Counted from the stretch's first letter, positions 1-6,496 are shown. The stretch: 64,000 bases of DNA from Methylobacterium brachythecii (GCF_014196345.1 NZ_JACIDN010000003.1:1-64000); one strand, 5' to 3'. A program made the numbers and translations. The notes: generated from the letters alone by a model not told the origin.

Positions 1-172
1 CGGCGGACAGGCTACGCTCAAGACCGCCCAAGGCGAGCCCCTCACCGTCACCACCAAAGGCAAGAAGGTCTTGCTGACCGACGCCAAAGGCGGCATGGCC
101 GTGGTCACGACCGCAAACGTGATGCAGTCAAACGGCGTAATCCACGTCATCAACGGTGTTCTACAGCCCTAA
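1..172 (+). CDS. fasciclin (FAS1) domain protein, C-terminal fragment
   Basis: The reading frame is open from base 2 to a TAA at 170-172 and has no start inside the window, so the gene begins to the left. The last residues, ANVMQSNGVIHVINGVLQP, match the conserved C-terminal H2 box of FAS1 domains (consensus near SNGVIHVID.VLLP). FAS1 proteins are usually secreted or surface-anchored adhesion proteins. Only about 56 residues are visible, so signal peptide, domain number and operon are unknown. The family call is strong; the exact role cannot be inferred. Confidence 0.8.
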   Translation, partial: GGQATLKTAQGEPLTVTTKGKKVLLTDAKGGMAVVTTANVMQSNGVIHVINGVLQP

Positions 173-304
173 GGCTTTCTCACTCTCAATTATATGAACT
201 GGTGCGGCGGAACGATCCGAAACCTTATCTAACCCACACCGTTAGCTGAGCGGATCTTCCACTCCAGCTTGAGGCGGCCCGGGTTCCGGTCCACCTCCTG
301 GTTT

Positions 305-392
305 CGGGAGCGTTTGATTCATCAAGCAGCCCGGCTGCAGAGCCCGCATCGGCCATCTGGCGTTTCACGGTGCTGGCTTTGTTGCGTCTGGC
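305..392. repeat. intergenic repeat, copy C1
   Basis: This 88-bp segment starts CGGGAGCGTTT and ends GTTGCGTCTGGC. It matches 2927-3012 along nearly its whole length, sharing CGGGAGCGTTT, AGCCCGGC, CAGAGCCCGC, CGGCCATC, GGCGTTTCACGG and CTTTGTTGCG. Both copies contain a weak GC stem followed by CTTTGTTG, so the repeat probably includes a terminator. Confidence 0.7.
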
Positions 393-434
393 GCGACGCT
401 TGCGACCACCTCAGCTTCCTCCCTGGGTACCTTG

Positions 435-465
435 GCCCGCCCAGCGAAAGCCGGGCGGGCTTTTT
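435..465 (+). terminator. rho-independent terminator
   Basis: An 8-bp stem, GCCCGCCC (435-442) with GGGCGGGC (453-460), is followed by five T. It lies just upstream of the RMF-like gene at 528 and belongs to the GCCCGCC/GGCGGGC family that recurs through the first 4.5 kb. Confidence 0.75.
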
Positions 466-527
466 CTGGTTTGATGCGTTGGCTTCTGCCGCCACGGGAT
501 GGCTGGCTGATCAGGCAGGAGCAACAA

Positions 528-704
528 GTGGGCGACGTCGTCTCGAAGGACATCTACGAGGAAGGCAAGCGGGCGAAGGCAAACGGCACGTCGGACCAGG
601 GCAATCCCTATCGGGCCGGCTCGCAGGAGAGCCTCGACTGGTTGGAGGGCTACACAGCCGGCGAGGCGGAGCCGAGCGCCACGGGTCCGGACACTGATCC
701 GTGA
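528..704 (+). CDS. ribosome modulation factor (RMF)-like small protein
   Basis: This 58-residue protein starts at GTG 528. An AGGAG at 517-521 lies six bases upstream and decides this start over the longer open frame, which runs through the terminator at 435-465. It carries the RMF-type pattern: a G-K-R-A helix start (YEEGKRAKANG), a central NPY, and SLDWLEGY. In RMF of gamma-proteobacteria the equivalents are GYQAG, CPY and WLGGW. True RMF binds 16S rRNA and drives 100S ribosome dimers in stationary phase. Many short alphaproteobacterial relatives have no tested function. A terminator at 734-763 closes a one-gene unit. A paralogue lies at 9376-9564. Confidence 0.7.
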   Translation: MGDVVSKDIYEEGKRAKANGTSDQGNPYRAGSQESLDWLEGYTAGEAEPSATGPDTDP

Positions 705-733
705 GCCCATGAGGCCTGACGAAAAAAGTTTCA

Positions 734-763
734 GCCCGCCCGGTTCGCCGTGGCGGGCTTTTT
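734..763 (+). terminator. rho-independent terminator
   Basis: A 7-bp stem, GCCCGCC (734-740) with GGCGGGC (752-758), is followed by TTTTT. It lies 30 bases after the RMF-like gene stop and contains the GGTTCGCC loop seen in sister terminators at 2411 and 4076. Confidence 0.8.
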
Positions 764-967
764 CGTTCCGCCTTCGGTTGCGTGACAAGTAATCGGGATG
801 AAGGAATCGGCGGCCGCTATCCCTGCAATTCGAGACCTAAAACTCACTTCGCGCCAAGGACCGCGGAGATTTCAAATTACTTATTTTGATTGCATTCGCG
901 ATATGCCGCTTGATTATTTTAACGGGGTGATATTTGATATATTAGTCAATTGAAGGTATTTAATGTT

Positions 968-1165
968 ATGGGTCTCTCACCATTATTGAACGATGTGCTG
1001 ATGGCGCATATGTGCCCATCATGTGGGAAAAACAATAAAAAGCTAGGAAAATCTTTCAAAACGCTGTCATCTTATTCTTGCAAGCACTGCGCATCAAAAA
1101 TTAGCATTCGGTACGAAGAAAAACTCAGTCTATTTTTAGCTCATAAGCATCTTGCTATAATTTGA
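968..1165 (+). CDS. AT-rich small zinc-ribbon-like protein
   Basis: The frame encodes 65 residues from ATG 968; a TTG at 950 would add six. Two CxxC knuckles, CPSCGK and CKHC, are separated by about 20 residues and suggest one zinc ribbon. The coding sequence and its upstream DNA (about 880-1165) are very AT-rich for this genome, with lysine codon AAA and asparagine AAT common, unlike every neighbour. No clear ribosome binding site precedes it. It looks horizontally acquired. The zinc-ribbon reading is from the cysteines only, and no function can be assigned. Confidence 0.5.
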   Translation: MGLSPLLNDVLMAHMCPSCGKNNKKLGKSFKTLSSYSCKHCASKISIRYEEKLSLFLAHKHLAII

Positions 1166-1487
1166 ACATGTATCGATGGAACTAATTGAGGTGGGCTGAC
1201 GATTAATTTAGGTAATCCACTTAGCTGCTGCCTGAACGCTTTCGCCTTTAAGATGTCCAACTGTATCAAAAGCCGTCATTCGAATGGGTGGCCGCATAAG
1301 GCTTAATCTTAATCCGGCGACCCTACTTCGCCCGGCTCCGCGATCGCCAGCACGTTCCCTCCGGCATCCGTCAGAATTGAAACTGACTCACCCCGCCTGT
1401 CGCGAAACTCCTCCGCTCTTTCGCCAGATGGGCTTCGACGAACCCTGGCAGCGTGACCGGGATACAGCGCCGTGCCTCGTCGCAACT
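1166..1487. other. gene-free stretch, possible degenerate minus-strand gene
   Basis: No intact gene is seen. On the minus strand, two adjacent frames look protein-like in turn: about 1420-1470 reads VTLPGFVEAHLAKE, and about 1320-1400 in another frame reads SVSILTDAGGNVLAIAEPGE. This would fit a frameshifted remnant, but the evidence is weak. Confidence 0.3.
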
Positions 1488-1739
1488 CTACGGCTCACGG
1501 GGACTTTTCGGCGACTCGATGTTGAAGGCCATTCGAACCGTCATTACGACTGTGTTCGGGGAACTGCGGATGACCACTACCACAGCCCCACCGCTGCTGC
1601 CCATCATGCTGGGCCTCGTTGCAAAAGACCCAGCGATCCGCACGGCTTCCATCTTCGCCGCCTCGAGATCCGGTAGCCTCTGGCCCACACTGTCCGTGAC
1701 GTGGATGCCATCGTGAATGTCAAAAAAGAAGTAAGGCAC
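1488..1739 (-). CDS. DUF6894 family protein
   Basis: This 83-residue protein starts at a GTG (1737-1739) with GGAG eight bases upstream. The N-terminus MPYFFFDIHDG, followed by D.VGQRLPDLEAAKMEAVRIAG, is the hallmark of DUF6894, a family of about 70-90-residue proteins abundant in Methylobacterium and other Rhizobiales. Its function is unknown. The C-terminal half is less typical than that of the second copy at 10796-11026, so the tail may have diverged. It stands alone, with no operon partner within 300 bases. Confidence 0.7.
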   Translation of the reverse strand: MPYFFFDIHDGIHVTDSVGQRLPDLEAAKMEAVRIAGSFATRPSMMGSSGGAVVVVIRSSPNTVVMTVRMAFNIESPKSPREP

Positions 1740-2170
1740 GCTTCAGCTCCGGCCATCCGGCGGGAGCACGCTTTGCTCTCAGTCATCGACGCCGAGGACC
1801 AGCCGATGATGTCTCGGCATAGGCGCAAAAGCTCAGATTTTCTGTAACGTATGTTGGATTTCTAACCAAACTGAAACTGGCACCTGGGTTACGTCTTTCA
1901 GGAACACAAATTTTTCGAGCTTTTTCAAGCTGACTCACTACCGGGTTTCGCGTTGCTTGAGAGGTCGGTAGAGTGGCCGGACGTGGCTCGCGAGCCATAG
2001 CCGACCCGCTCGATCCCTCGTATCGCCACCACCATGCAAGCCGATCTCCCGACCGAGGTCGCCGCGTCGTGATACGCGCTCTGCGTCAACGCGCGCGGCG
2101 ATCCCGATTGATGCCACAAAGCCGGGTTTCATTGAGACGGCGGCGCATGCCGCTCCAACCTCGAAACTGA

Positions 2171-2203
2171 GCCCGTCCGGCTTGCTGCGGCGGGTTTCTT
2201 TTT
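2171..2203 (+). terminator. weak rho-independent terminator
   Basis: CCCG (2172-2175) can pair with CGGG (2191-2194) across an imperfect stem, and TTTCTTTTT follows. It is the first of three closely spaced stem-loops. Confidence 0.5.
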
Positions 2204-2279
2204 GCCAGTGAACATTCGGCCGCGCGGCCGGTTCTCCAAATGGTGGTGTTCCAGCATCCCTCCCTTAGATCGCGACTTG

Positions 2280-2310
2280 GCCCGCCCGGCGAAAGCTGGA
2301 GCGGGCTTTT
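2280..2310 (+). terminator. rho-independent terminator
   Basis: GCCCGC (2280-2285) pairs with GCGGGC (2301-2306) and is followed by TTTT. The GGCGAAAGC loop resembles that of the 435-465 terminator. Confidence 0.7.
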
Positions 2311-2410
2311 CCGTGTCGTGCGGCTTGTAGGAGACATCTACGCAGCGCGGCGGGGGGTATGCTGGTGGGACGGTAGAGCCAAGCCCGATCAGGCCGAGCC
2401 GTTCCTACAA

Positions 2411-2439
2411 AGCCCGCCGGTTCGCCGAGCGGGCTTTTT
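2411..2439 (+). terminator. rho-independent terminator
   Basis: AGCCCGC (2411-2417) pairs with GCGGGCT (2429-2435) and is followed by a T-run. The loop CGGTTCGCCGA is nearly that of the terminators at 734 and 4076. CTGAACC follows shortly after the T-run. Confidence 0.8.
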
Positions 2440-2446
2440 GCTGCGT

Positions 2447-2528
2447 CTGAACCATCGCTCTCATGTCAGGTTCACCAGTCCTGGGCCCGGCTCATTCCTG
2501 TGAGCCCCCGGCTTCAAGGCCCGCCCGG
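2447..2528. repeat. intergenic repeat, copy A1
   Basis: This segment starts CTGAACCATCGCTC and ends at the base of a GGCCCGCCCGG stem. It matches 3562-3644 through most of its 82 bp (shared blocks CTGAACCATCGCTC, GGTTCACCA, CCTGGG, CCTGTGAG, GCTTCA, GCCCGCCCGG). Shorter CTGAAC-led relatives follow the terminators at 3635, 4076 and 4429. Confidence 0.7.
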
Positions 2529-2641
2529 GACCGTCCCCTGAGCGGTCTTTGTCGTGTCTCGCCTTCAATCATTCGGAACACCCGCAAAGGCGACCAGTTT
2601 GCAGAACGTCACGCTCAGGTGATGTGCCAAGTGAGATCGAT

Positions 2642-2869
2642 ATGAGTCAGCGCGAAACAGGAACTGGAGCGCGACAGGGCGAAAAGGGAAGACCCACGCT
2701 CGTAGCGCTGGTTATCGGCCTCGTCGTTGCCGTTGCGATTGGCGCGGTGATCCTCTCCTACCAGGGCTCTAAGTCGCCCTCCGACCCTTCAAGTCAGAGC
2801 GTGCAGGGTTCCGCGTCCGGTCCAACCGGCTCGAATGGTGCAGGTCCTGGCGAGCGCCCAGCGAACTAA
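2642..2869 (+). CDS. small single-span membrane protein
   Basis: This 75-residue protein starts at ATG 2642. A basic N-terminus (SQRETGTGARQGEKGR) precedes one hydrophobic helix at about residues 20-40 (LVALVIGLVVAVAIGAVIL). A Ser/Gly/Pro-rich, probably disordered tail follows. The positive charge before the helix predicts N-in topology with the tail in the periplasm. The ribosome binding site is weak. It stands alone between repeat A1 and the terminator at 2963-3003. No family was recognised. Confidence 0.55.
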   Translation: MSQRETGTGARQGEKGRPTLVALVIGLVVAVAIGAVILSYQGSKSPSDPSSQSVQGSASGPTGSNGAGPGERPAN

Positions 2870-2926
2870 ACTAGTCCCTCTCGGTAGCAACCGAAGCCAT
2901 AGGCTCGCTGCCCCATCTCCCGTGCT

Positions 2927-3012
2927 CGGGAGCGTTTCATTCAGCACGTAGCCCGGCGGCAGAGCCCGCCCGGCCATCCGGCGTTTCACGGGCGGACTTT
3001 GTTGCGCCTGGC
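2927..3012. repeat. intergenic repeat, copy C2
   Basis: This is the second copy of the repeat at 305-392, ending in CTTTGTTGCGCCTGGC. It contains the stem-loop at 2963-3003 and sits between the small membrane protein gene and two convergent minus-strand genes. Confidence 0.7.
2963..3003 (+). terminator. probable terminator inside repeat C2
   Basis: CCGCCC (2966-2971) pairs with GGGCGG (2990-2995), extended outward with one mismatch, and is followed by CTTTGTT. It lies 94 bases after the membrane protein gene stop. Confidence 0.5.
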
Positions 3013-3013
3013 A

Positions 3014-3217
3014 TCAGCCAGGAAACACTTCGTCGAGACCTTGTGCGTCGTTGCTCATATGGTCATTGGTGGGCCGCCCGCGCGGTTCGGCCAAATCCTC
3101 GACGAAGGCCAGCGGTGGCCACATCGGGTGGCCGTCGTACTCGTCGAAGCCAAGTAGTCGAGCGCATAGGTCGGCGAAGCGGCGCTTTTGTTCGTCTGGA
3201 GTTGGCTCGCGGTCCAT
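3014..3217 (-). CDS. small hypothetical protein
   Basis: The frame encodes 67 acidic residues from ATG 3217, beginning MDREPTPDEQKRRFADLCARL, with an aromatic and proline-rich middle (GHPMWPPLAFVEDLAEP). A longer version from ATG 3286 would overlap the upstream gene by 17 bp and adds a basic, low-complexity segment, so the shorter start is preferred. No Shine-Dalgarno sequence is decisive. It lies downstream of, and probably in one transcript with, the gene at 3270-3479. No known family was recognised. Confidence 0.5.
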   Translation of the reverse strand: MDREPTPDEQKRRFADLCARLLGFDEYDGHPMWPPLAFVEDLAEPRGRPTNDHMSNDAQGLDEVFPG

Positions 3218-3269
3218 TACGCTCGACGTCGATGCTCGAGTTTTCGTTCCGTATGGCCCGGCGAACGAT

Positions 3270-3479
3270 CTACGAAGAAACTTCATCGTTCCAGTTTACG
3301 ATGCGATACGGGAGGCCATCGAGCTTCGTTGCAAGAAGAGCGTGCAGATCGTCCGTGAGGTCTCGGACCTTAACCGTGACCCAGTCCGTGCCGCCAACGA
3401 CGACGTAGCGACCCGGCATGCCCATCTGAGCCATCAACCGGTTTGCAGCTTCTTGCCGATCCACAGCGTCGCTCGTCAT
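3270..3479 (-). CDS. small hypothetical protein
   Basis: This 69-residue protein starts at ATG 3479 with a TAGGAG about nine bases upstream. The sequence has a helical N-terminus (DAVDRQEAANRLMAQMG) followed by a beta-rich part (GRYVVVGGTDWVTVKVRDL) and a polar C-terminus. Composition and codon use are those of a real gene. It leads a two-gene minus-strand unit with the gene at 3014-3217. No named domain was recognised. Confidence 0.6.
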   Translation of the reverse strand: MTSDAVDRQEAANRLMAQMGMPGRYVVVGGTDWVTVKVRDLTDDLHALLATKLDGLPYRIVNWNDEVSS

Positions 3480-3561
3480 CGATGGTGCTCCTACCGGCGC
3501 TGGTAGGCCTGCAATCGCTCGTCCGGCTCCGGTGTTCCGCCGGCCGATCGGTTCGATGCGC

Positions 3562-3644
3562 CTGAACCATCGCTCGCATCTTGGGTTCACCATGCCTGGG
3601 TCCGTCTCACCCTCCTGTGAGATCCAGCTTCAGAGCCCGCCCGG
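3562..3644. repeat. intergenic repeat, copy A2
   Basis: This is the second copy of the repeat at 2447-2528. It begins CTGAACCATCGCTCGCAT and runs into the left arm of the terminator at 3635-3670. Confidence 0.7.
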
Positions 3645-3670
3645 CTGAACTCCCCGGTGCGGGCTTTGTT
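3635..3670 (+). terminator. rho-independent terminator
   Basis: GCCCGC (3635-3640) pairs with GCGGGC (3659-3664) and is followed by TTTGTTGT. A CTGAAC motif occurs just after it, as after other members of this terminator family. Confidence 0.65.
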
Positions 3671-3729
3671 GTGTCTGCGCTGAACTAGACGACGAGCACC
3701 GCGTTGCCGCTCGCAACAAGGAGTTTGTC

Positions 3730-3816
3730 ATGCTCACGGGTGGTCTTTTGTGGCTCATCGGAATTCCGATTCCGGTCATTATCTTGGTCTGGCTCTTCTT
3801 CCTGCGCGGCCGCTAG
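3730..3816 (+). CDS. 28-residue hydrophobic membrane microprotein
   Basis: ATG 3730 is preceded by a good AAGGAG seven bases upstream. The 28-residue product begins MLTGGLLWLIGIPIPVIIL and ends WLFFLRGR, so it is one membrane helix with a basic C-terminal end. Similar very short proteins with a GIPIPVII core are widespread in alphaproteobacteria without known function. It follows the terminator at 3635-3670 and precedes the interrupted gene at 3833. The strong ribosome binding site is the main evidence that it is translated. Confidence 0.65.
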   Translation: MLTGGLLWLIGIPIPVIILVWLFFLRGR

Positions 3817-3832
3817 GCGCATCAAGCTCGAT

Positions 3833-4042
3833 ATGCCGGTAGACTGTGAAATCTGGCTCGACGAAAAAACAGAGGTTGGTCGTTGCACTTTCGACCAGCT
3901 ACCTCGCGCCGGTGACACCATATAGCTTCCAAGCGGCGAGGGTCACGCCTACCGGCACTTCCGCGTCGACAGCGTTACGCATCGAGCATCCGGGGAGACT
4001 TTGAGCGCCGCAACCTACCTTTTCGTATCCAAAGACGGCTGA
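3833..4042 (+). pseudogene. small gene interrupted by an in-frame amber codon
   Basis: From ATG 3833 the frame reads 30 residues to a TAG at 3923-3925. It then continues in the same frame for 38 more protein-like residues (SGEGHAYRHFRVDSVTHRA ... YLFVSKDG) to TGA 4040-4042. A terminator begins 34 bases later. The even coding character on both sides suggests a 69-codon gene broken by one stop substitution. Less likely are a programmed readthrough or a truncated functional 30-mer. No family was recognised. Confidence 0.55.
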
Positions 4043-4075
4043 GCGACCCGTTGGCTACGCTCCATCTCTAATTTT

Positions 4076-4105
4076 AGCCCGCCAGGTTCGCCGAGCGGGC
4101 TTTTT
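4076..4105 (+). terminator. rho-independent terminator
   Basis: AGCCCGC (4076-4082) pairs with GCGGGCT (4095-4101), with TTTTT following and the GGTTCGCCGA loop. It closes the interrupted gene unit. Confidence 0.8.
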
Positions 4106-4170
4106 CATATCTGCTGAACTATCGATGCGAGCACGGGTTAGGTGGGCACTCGCACTTTTTAGGATCACCT

Positions 4171-4407
4171 ATGAAAAAGCTCACGATCGCCGCTTGCGCC
4201 GCGGCACTGTCATCGCTGGTCATGGCCCAAATGACGGCCCCTGCGGATGCCCGCAGCCGCCACAAGCGCATGACCACCACCAAGAGTATGAGCCAGAGCA
4301 ACACAGGCGGACGCGGCGCCTCGTCATCGGCAGCCGGCGGCAATTCGGCTTCGCCCTCCCAGCCGGGCGCTCGTGGAAGCGGCGGTGGCGGCAGCAACTC
4401 GAACTGA
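4171..4407 (+). CDS. small secreted Ser/Gly-rich protein
   Basis: This 78-residue protein starts at ATG 4171 with AGGA upstream. It has a signal peptide (MKKLTIAACAAALSSLVMA, cleavage probably after the PADA segment), then a basic patch (RSRHKR), then a low-complexity tail rich in Ser, Gly, Ala and Asn ending in a GSGGGGSNSN segment. It is probably an exported disordered peptide. It is a one-gene unit bounded by terminators at 4076-4105 and 4429-4459. No family assignment is possible. Confidence 0.65.
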   Translation: MKKLTIAACAAALSSLVMAQMTAPADARSRHKRMTTTKSMSQSNTGGRGASSSAAGGNSASPSQPGARGSGGGGSNSN

Positions 4408-4428
4408 GCTGCGATCAATCAAGCTGAC

Positions 4429-4459
4429 CCCGGCCAGCACCCGCTGAGCCGGGCTTTTT
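4429..4459 (+). terminator. rho-independent terminator
   Basis: CCCGGC (4429-4434) pairs with GCCGGG (4448-4453) and is followed by CTTTTT. It lies 22 bases after the stop of the secreted protein gene, and a CTGAACC motif follows. Confidence 0.75.
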
Positions 4460-4519
4460 CGTGCGCCCTGAACCGACCTGCTCCACACGCGGTTTGCCTA
4501 CTTTCTCCGGAGCGAGCCG

Positions 4520-4705
4520 ATGTCCGAGACCCAAATCAGATGCGAGTGCGGAGCGATTTACCAGCGGGTCGAGGACGAGCAGGCTCTTGACGAGAAGGGC
4601 AGCTTCGAATGCGGGCTCTGCGGCAAGGAGATCGAGTCCTGGTACACTAATCGCTGGCCGAGGTTCGTCTTACTGGAGAAGCCAGGGCCATCGCCTTCGG
4701 CATAG
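4520..4705 (+). CDS. small zinc-binding-like protein
   Basis: This 61-residue protein starts at ATG 4520 after GGAGCGAGCCG. An N-terminal CEC (IRCECGAIYQR) and a CGLC (FECGLCGKEIESW) could form one zinc site. A conserved-looking YTNRWPRFVLL segment follows. Acidic and cysteine-bearing short proteins of this form occur in Rhizobiales with no assigned function. It sits downstream of a terminator and is probably its own unit. Confidence 0.6.
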   Translation: MSETQIRCECGAIYQRVEDEQALDEKGSFECGLCGKEIESWYTNRWPRFVLLEKPGPSPSA

Positions 4706-4775
4706 CAATCCAGCGTTGCGTGGAGTTCGTAGCTGCTCGCTTTCGTAAGCGGCGGCCTATCCCTAGAAACCGAGG

Positions 4776-4973
4776 ATGAAAGACCCACAGCCACCTCAGT
4801 GTCAGGCCATACTCACTAAAAAGCAGGCTTCCGTCGTGAGGGGTGGCGTCCGAGTCCACGTGCCGAAGGTGATCAAGAGCCGGTGCACACAGTGGGCGCG
4901 TGAGCACGGCCTGTGCTTCATCCACGCGAAGATGCAGCGTGAGGGGAAGCAGATCGAGCGTGCTGAGGACTAA
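4776..4973 (+). CDS. small cysteine-containing hypothetical protein
   Basis: This 65-residue basic protein has three cysteines, in CQAIL, RCTQWARE and HGLCFIHAKM. The GAGG immediately before ATG 4776 is too close to be an ideal ribosome binding site. An in-frame stop at 4764-4766 excludes a longer form. The pattern CTQWARE.GLCFIH suggests a small metal- or nucleic-acid-binding fold, but no family was recognised. Confidence 0.5.
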   Translation: MKDPQPPQCQAILTKKQASVVRGGVRVHVPKVIKSRCTQWAREHGLCFIHAKMQREGKQIERAED

Positions 4974-5025
4974 CCTCAATCCCGATCCGGTGCCTTCACC
5001 TCGTGTGGCCCAGCGTTCGCAGCCC

Positions 5026-5277
5026 TCAGCCAGCGAGGTTCTCAGCAAAATCATCCGGCACGTCGCCGAATTGACCCAGGATTGTCGCGCTCTCGAGTTC
5101 GCCTGTCTTGTCGTCCGCCATGACGCGGATCGCGGCGGTGCCGGGAATGCGCTTGGCCATCGCCTCGGCCTTCTTCAGAGCGCCGCTCTCAGTCGGTGCC
5201 GTTTCACGGTCTCCCGGCACCAGCCGTTTCCGCTTGATCACGAAGCTCTGGACGAGGTGTGTCGTCTTGATCGCCAT
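5026..5277 (-). CDS. small hypothetical protein divergent from umuD
   Basis: This 83-residue protein starts at ATG 5277 and is divergent from umuDC, 98 bp away. It reads MAIKTTHLVQSFVIKRKRL, followed by a helix-forming middle (ALKKAEAMAKRIPGTAAIRVM) and an acidic C-terminal end (DDKTGEL ... FGDVPDDFAENLAG). It resembles conserved short proteins often annotated in alphaproteobacteria without function. It shares the intergenic region that holds the LexA box, so co-regulation is possible but unproven. Confidence 0.65.
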   Translation of the reverse strand: MAIKTTHLVQSFVIKRKRLVPGDRETAPTESGALKKAEAMAKRIPGTAAIRVMADDKTGELESATILGQFGDVPDDFAENLAG

Positions 5278-5314
5278 GGCGAGAAACCGTTGTCCACAAG
5301 CGCGGTCGGTCGCG

Positions 5315-5354
5315 TTGACCGATCGTCAGCCGTCTGTCTGTTCTCTATGTGTTC
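5315..5354 (+). promoter_or_regulatory. LexA (SOS) box and probable umuDC promoter
   Basis: GTTC (5340-5343), seven bases, GTTC (5351-5354) is exactly the alphaproteobacterial LexA operator GTTCN7GTTC. A -35-like TTGACC lies at 5315-5320, so the operator would cover the -10 region. The box ends 21 bases before the proposed umuD GTG start. This predicts DNA-damage induction of the operon. Confidence 0.8.
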
Positions 5355-5375
5355 CGCTTCGCATGGGAGAACAAG

Positions 5376-5831
5376 GTGCACGTCGTCACGGTCGACCAAC
5401 TTCCCGTGGATGGCCTCGGCTCGGTCTCCGTTCCTTTTCTGGGGCAGTCGGTTTGCGCCGGCTTTCCGTCTCCGGCCGATGACTTCCTGGAAGAGGCGCT
5501 GGGCCTGCCACGCTGGCTGGTGCCGAATCCGCCGGCCGCCTTCCTATGGCGGGTCGCGGGCTGGTCGGTGGTCGGCGCCGGGATCCACGATGGAGACATC
5601 GTCGTGGTCGATCGCAGCGTCGAGCCGAAGCAAGACGACATCGTGCTTGCCATCATCGACGGCGCCGCATCGCTGAAGCGCTACCGACTCGACGGCAATC
5701 GGGCTGTCCTCGCCTTCGACAATCCCGAGTTGCCGGCAGCCGCCATCGAGGACATCAGCGAGGCCGCGATCTGGGGCGTCGTAACCGTCACTCTTCGCCT
5801 GAATCGGCCACTGGTCCGACTACGGCGGTGA
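5376..5831 (+). CDS. umuD: UmuD-like S24 family translesion polymerase subunit
   Basis: This 151-residue protein starts at GTG 5376 with GGGAG six bases upstream; the earlier ATG at 5349 lies inside the LexA box. UmuD is self-cleaved on RecA filaments and UmuD' activates polymerase V. The self-cleavage region [14 protein letters not shown] matches UmuD. The Ser-Lys dyad is Ser64 ([14 protein letters not shown]) and Lys101 (ASLKRYR), although the usual GDSM is GWSV here. The TGA overlaps the GTG of umuC (GTGA), so the two are translationally coupled. Its partner gene is broken by an insertion, so the product may be an orphan. Confidence 0.88.
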   Translation: MHVVTVDQLPVDGLGSVSVPFLGQSVCAGFPSPADDFLEEALGLPRWLVPNPPAAFLWRVAGWSVVGAGIHDGDIVVVDRSVEPKQDDIVLAIIDGAASLKRYRLDGNRAVLAFDNPELPAAAIEDISEAAIWGVVTVTLRLNRPLVRLRR

Positions 5832-5942
5832 GCCGCGCCATCGCGCTGATCGACGGCAACAGCTTCTACTGCTCCTGCGAACGCGTCTTCGACGGCAAGC
5901 TGGCCGACGTTCCCGTGATCGTGCTGAGCAATAATGATGGCT

Positions 5943-6496
5943 TCTGTAATCGGGCCCTCTCCGTCAAGCCTTGTTTTATGCCTCTCCTTGTCGTGGAGGT
6001 AAGCGCTGAGTTCAGATTTTACCTGTCTGATGGCCCATACAAAGACATAGTAAAACTGTTGTACCGAATGCGTCTTCCCGGCTGATGATACGCGCTCTTT
6101 GTATAGAGCGGAGTTCTAGAATCTCCTCCGTCGCGCACCACGAAAAAGTCGATCATCATCAATCGCCGAGAGCCTTTTTGCTTCCAGCGTCGTAGGACTA
6201 GCTTGCGATACGCTCCACTGCTTGGATGCTTTATCTTTTCTGCCTGACTTCTCCGAAACTGGTGTTTCGTTAGCCTCATCCTGTTCGTCTCACGGGGCTC
6301 CTGGCTTCTGTCCGTAGTCGGCACGGTGGCCGCCACATGATCGCGTTCCGATGAGAGGCGAGCCTATATGCGACAGCGGACTTGACCCAGGGGCCAGCAC
6401 AGCCGTCATTCCGGCTTCATCTCCCGCCCGTCCCCGTGAGGACGACCCGATGAGGTCGAGCGTACCCGACCTCGATCCCTGCAAACCGTGAGATGT
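5943..6496 (-). ncRNA. candidate bridge-RNA region of the IS110 element
   Basis: This non-coding part of the element lies downstream of the transposase, where IS1111-group elements encode their bridge RNA (IS110-group elements do so upstream). It is less GC-rich than the host DNA and has no supportable frame. A TGATGGC string near 6022-6028 equals the left target flank next to the CT core, but seven bases could be chance. The RNA itself, its ends and its loops are inferred, not seen. Confidence 0.4.

Larger units (their letters stand above)
173..527. other. gene-free stretch with a long repeat copy and a terminator
   Basis: No convincing reading frame is present. The stretch contains one copy of an 88-bp repeat (305-392) whose partner lies at 2927-3012, and a strong stem-loop at 435-465. 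Reading frames that cross it are arginine/proline-rich and contain the terminator sequence, so they look like chance frames. Confidence 0.6.
1740..2641. other. 0.9-kb gene-free stretch with three successive terminators
   Basis: No supportable protein gene is found on either strand. Stem-loops with T-runs occur at 2171-2203, 2280-2310 and 2411-2439, only about 100 bp apart. A repeat copy (2447-2528) follows. The 75-100-base intervals between terminators are too short for a normal gene. They could be small RNAs or the remains of deleted microgenes. Confidence 0.5.
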
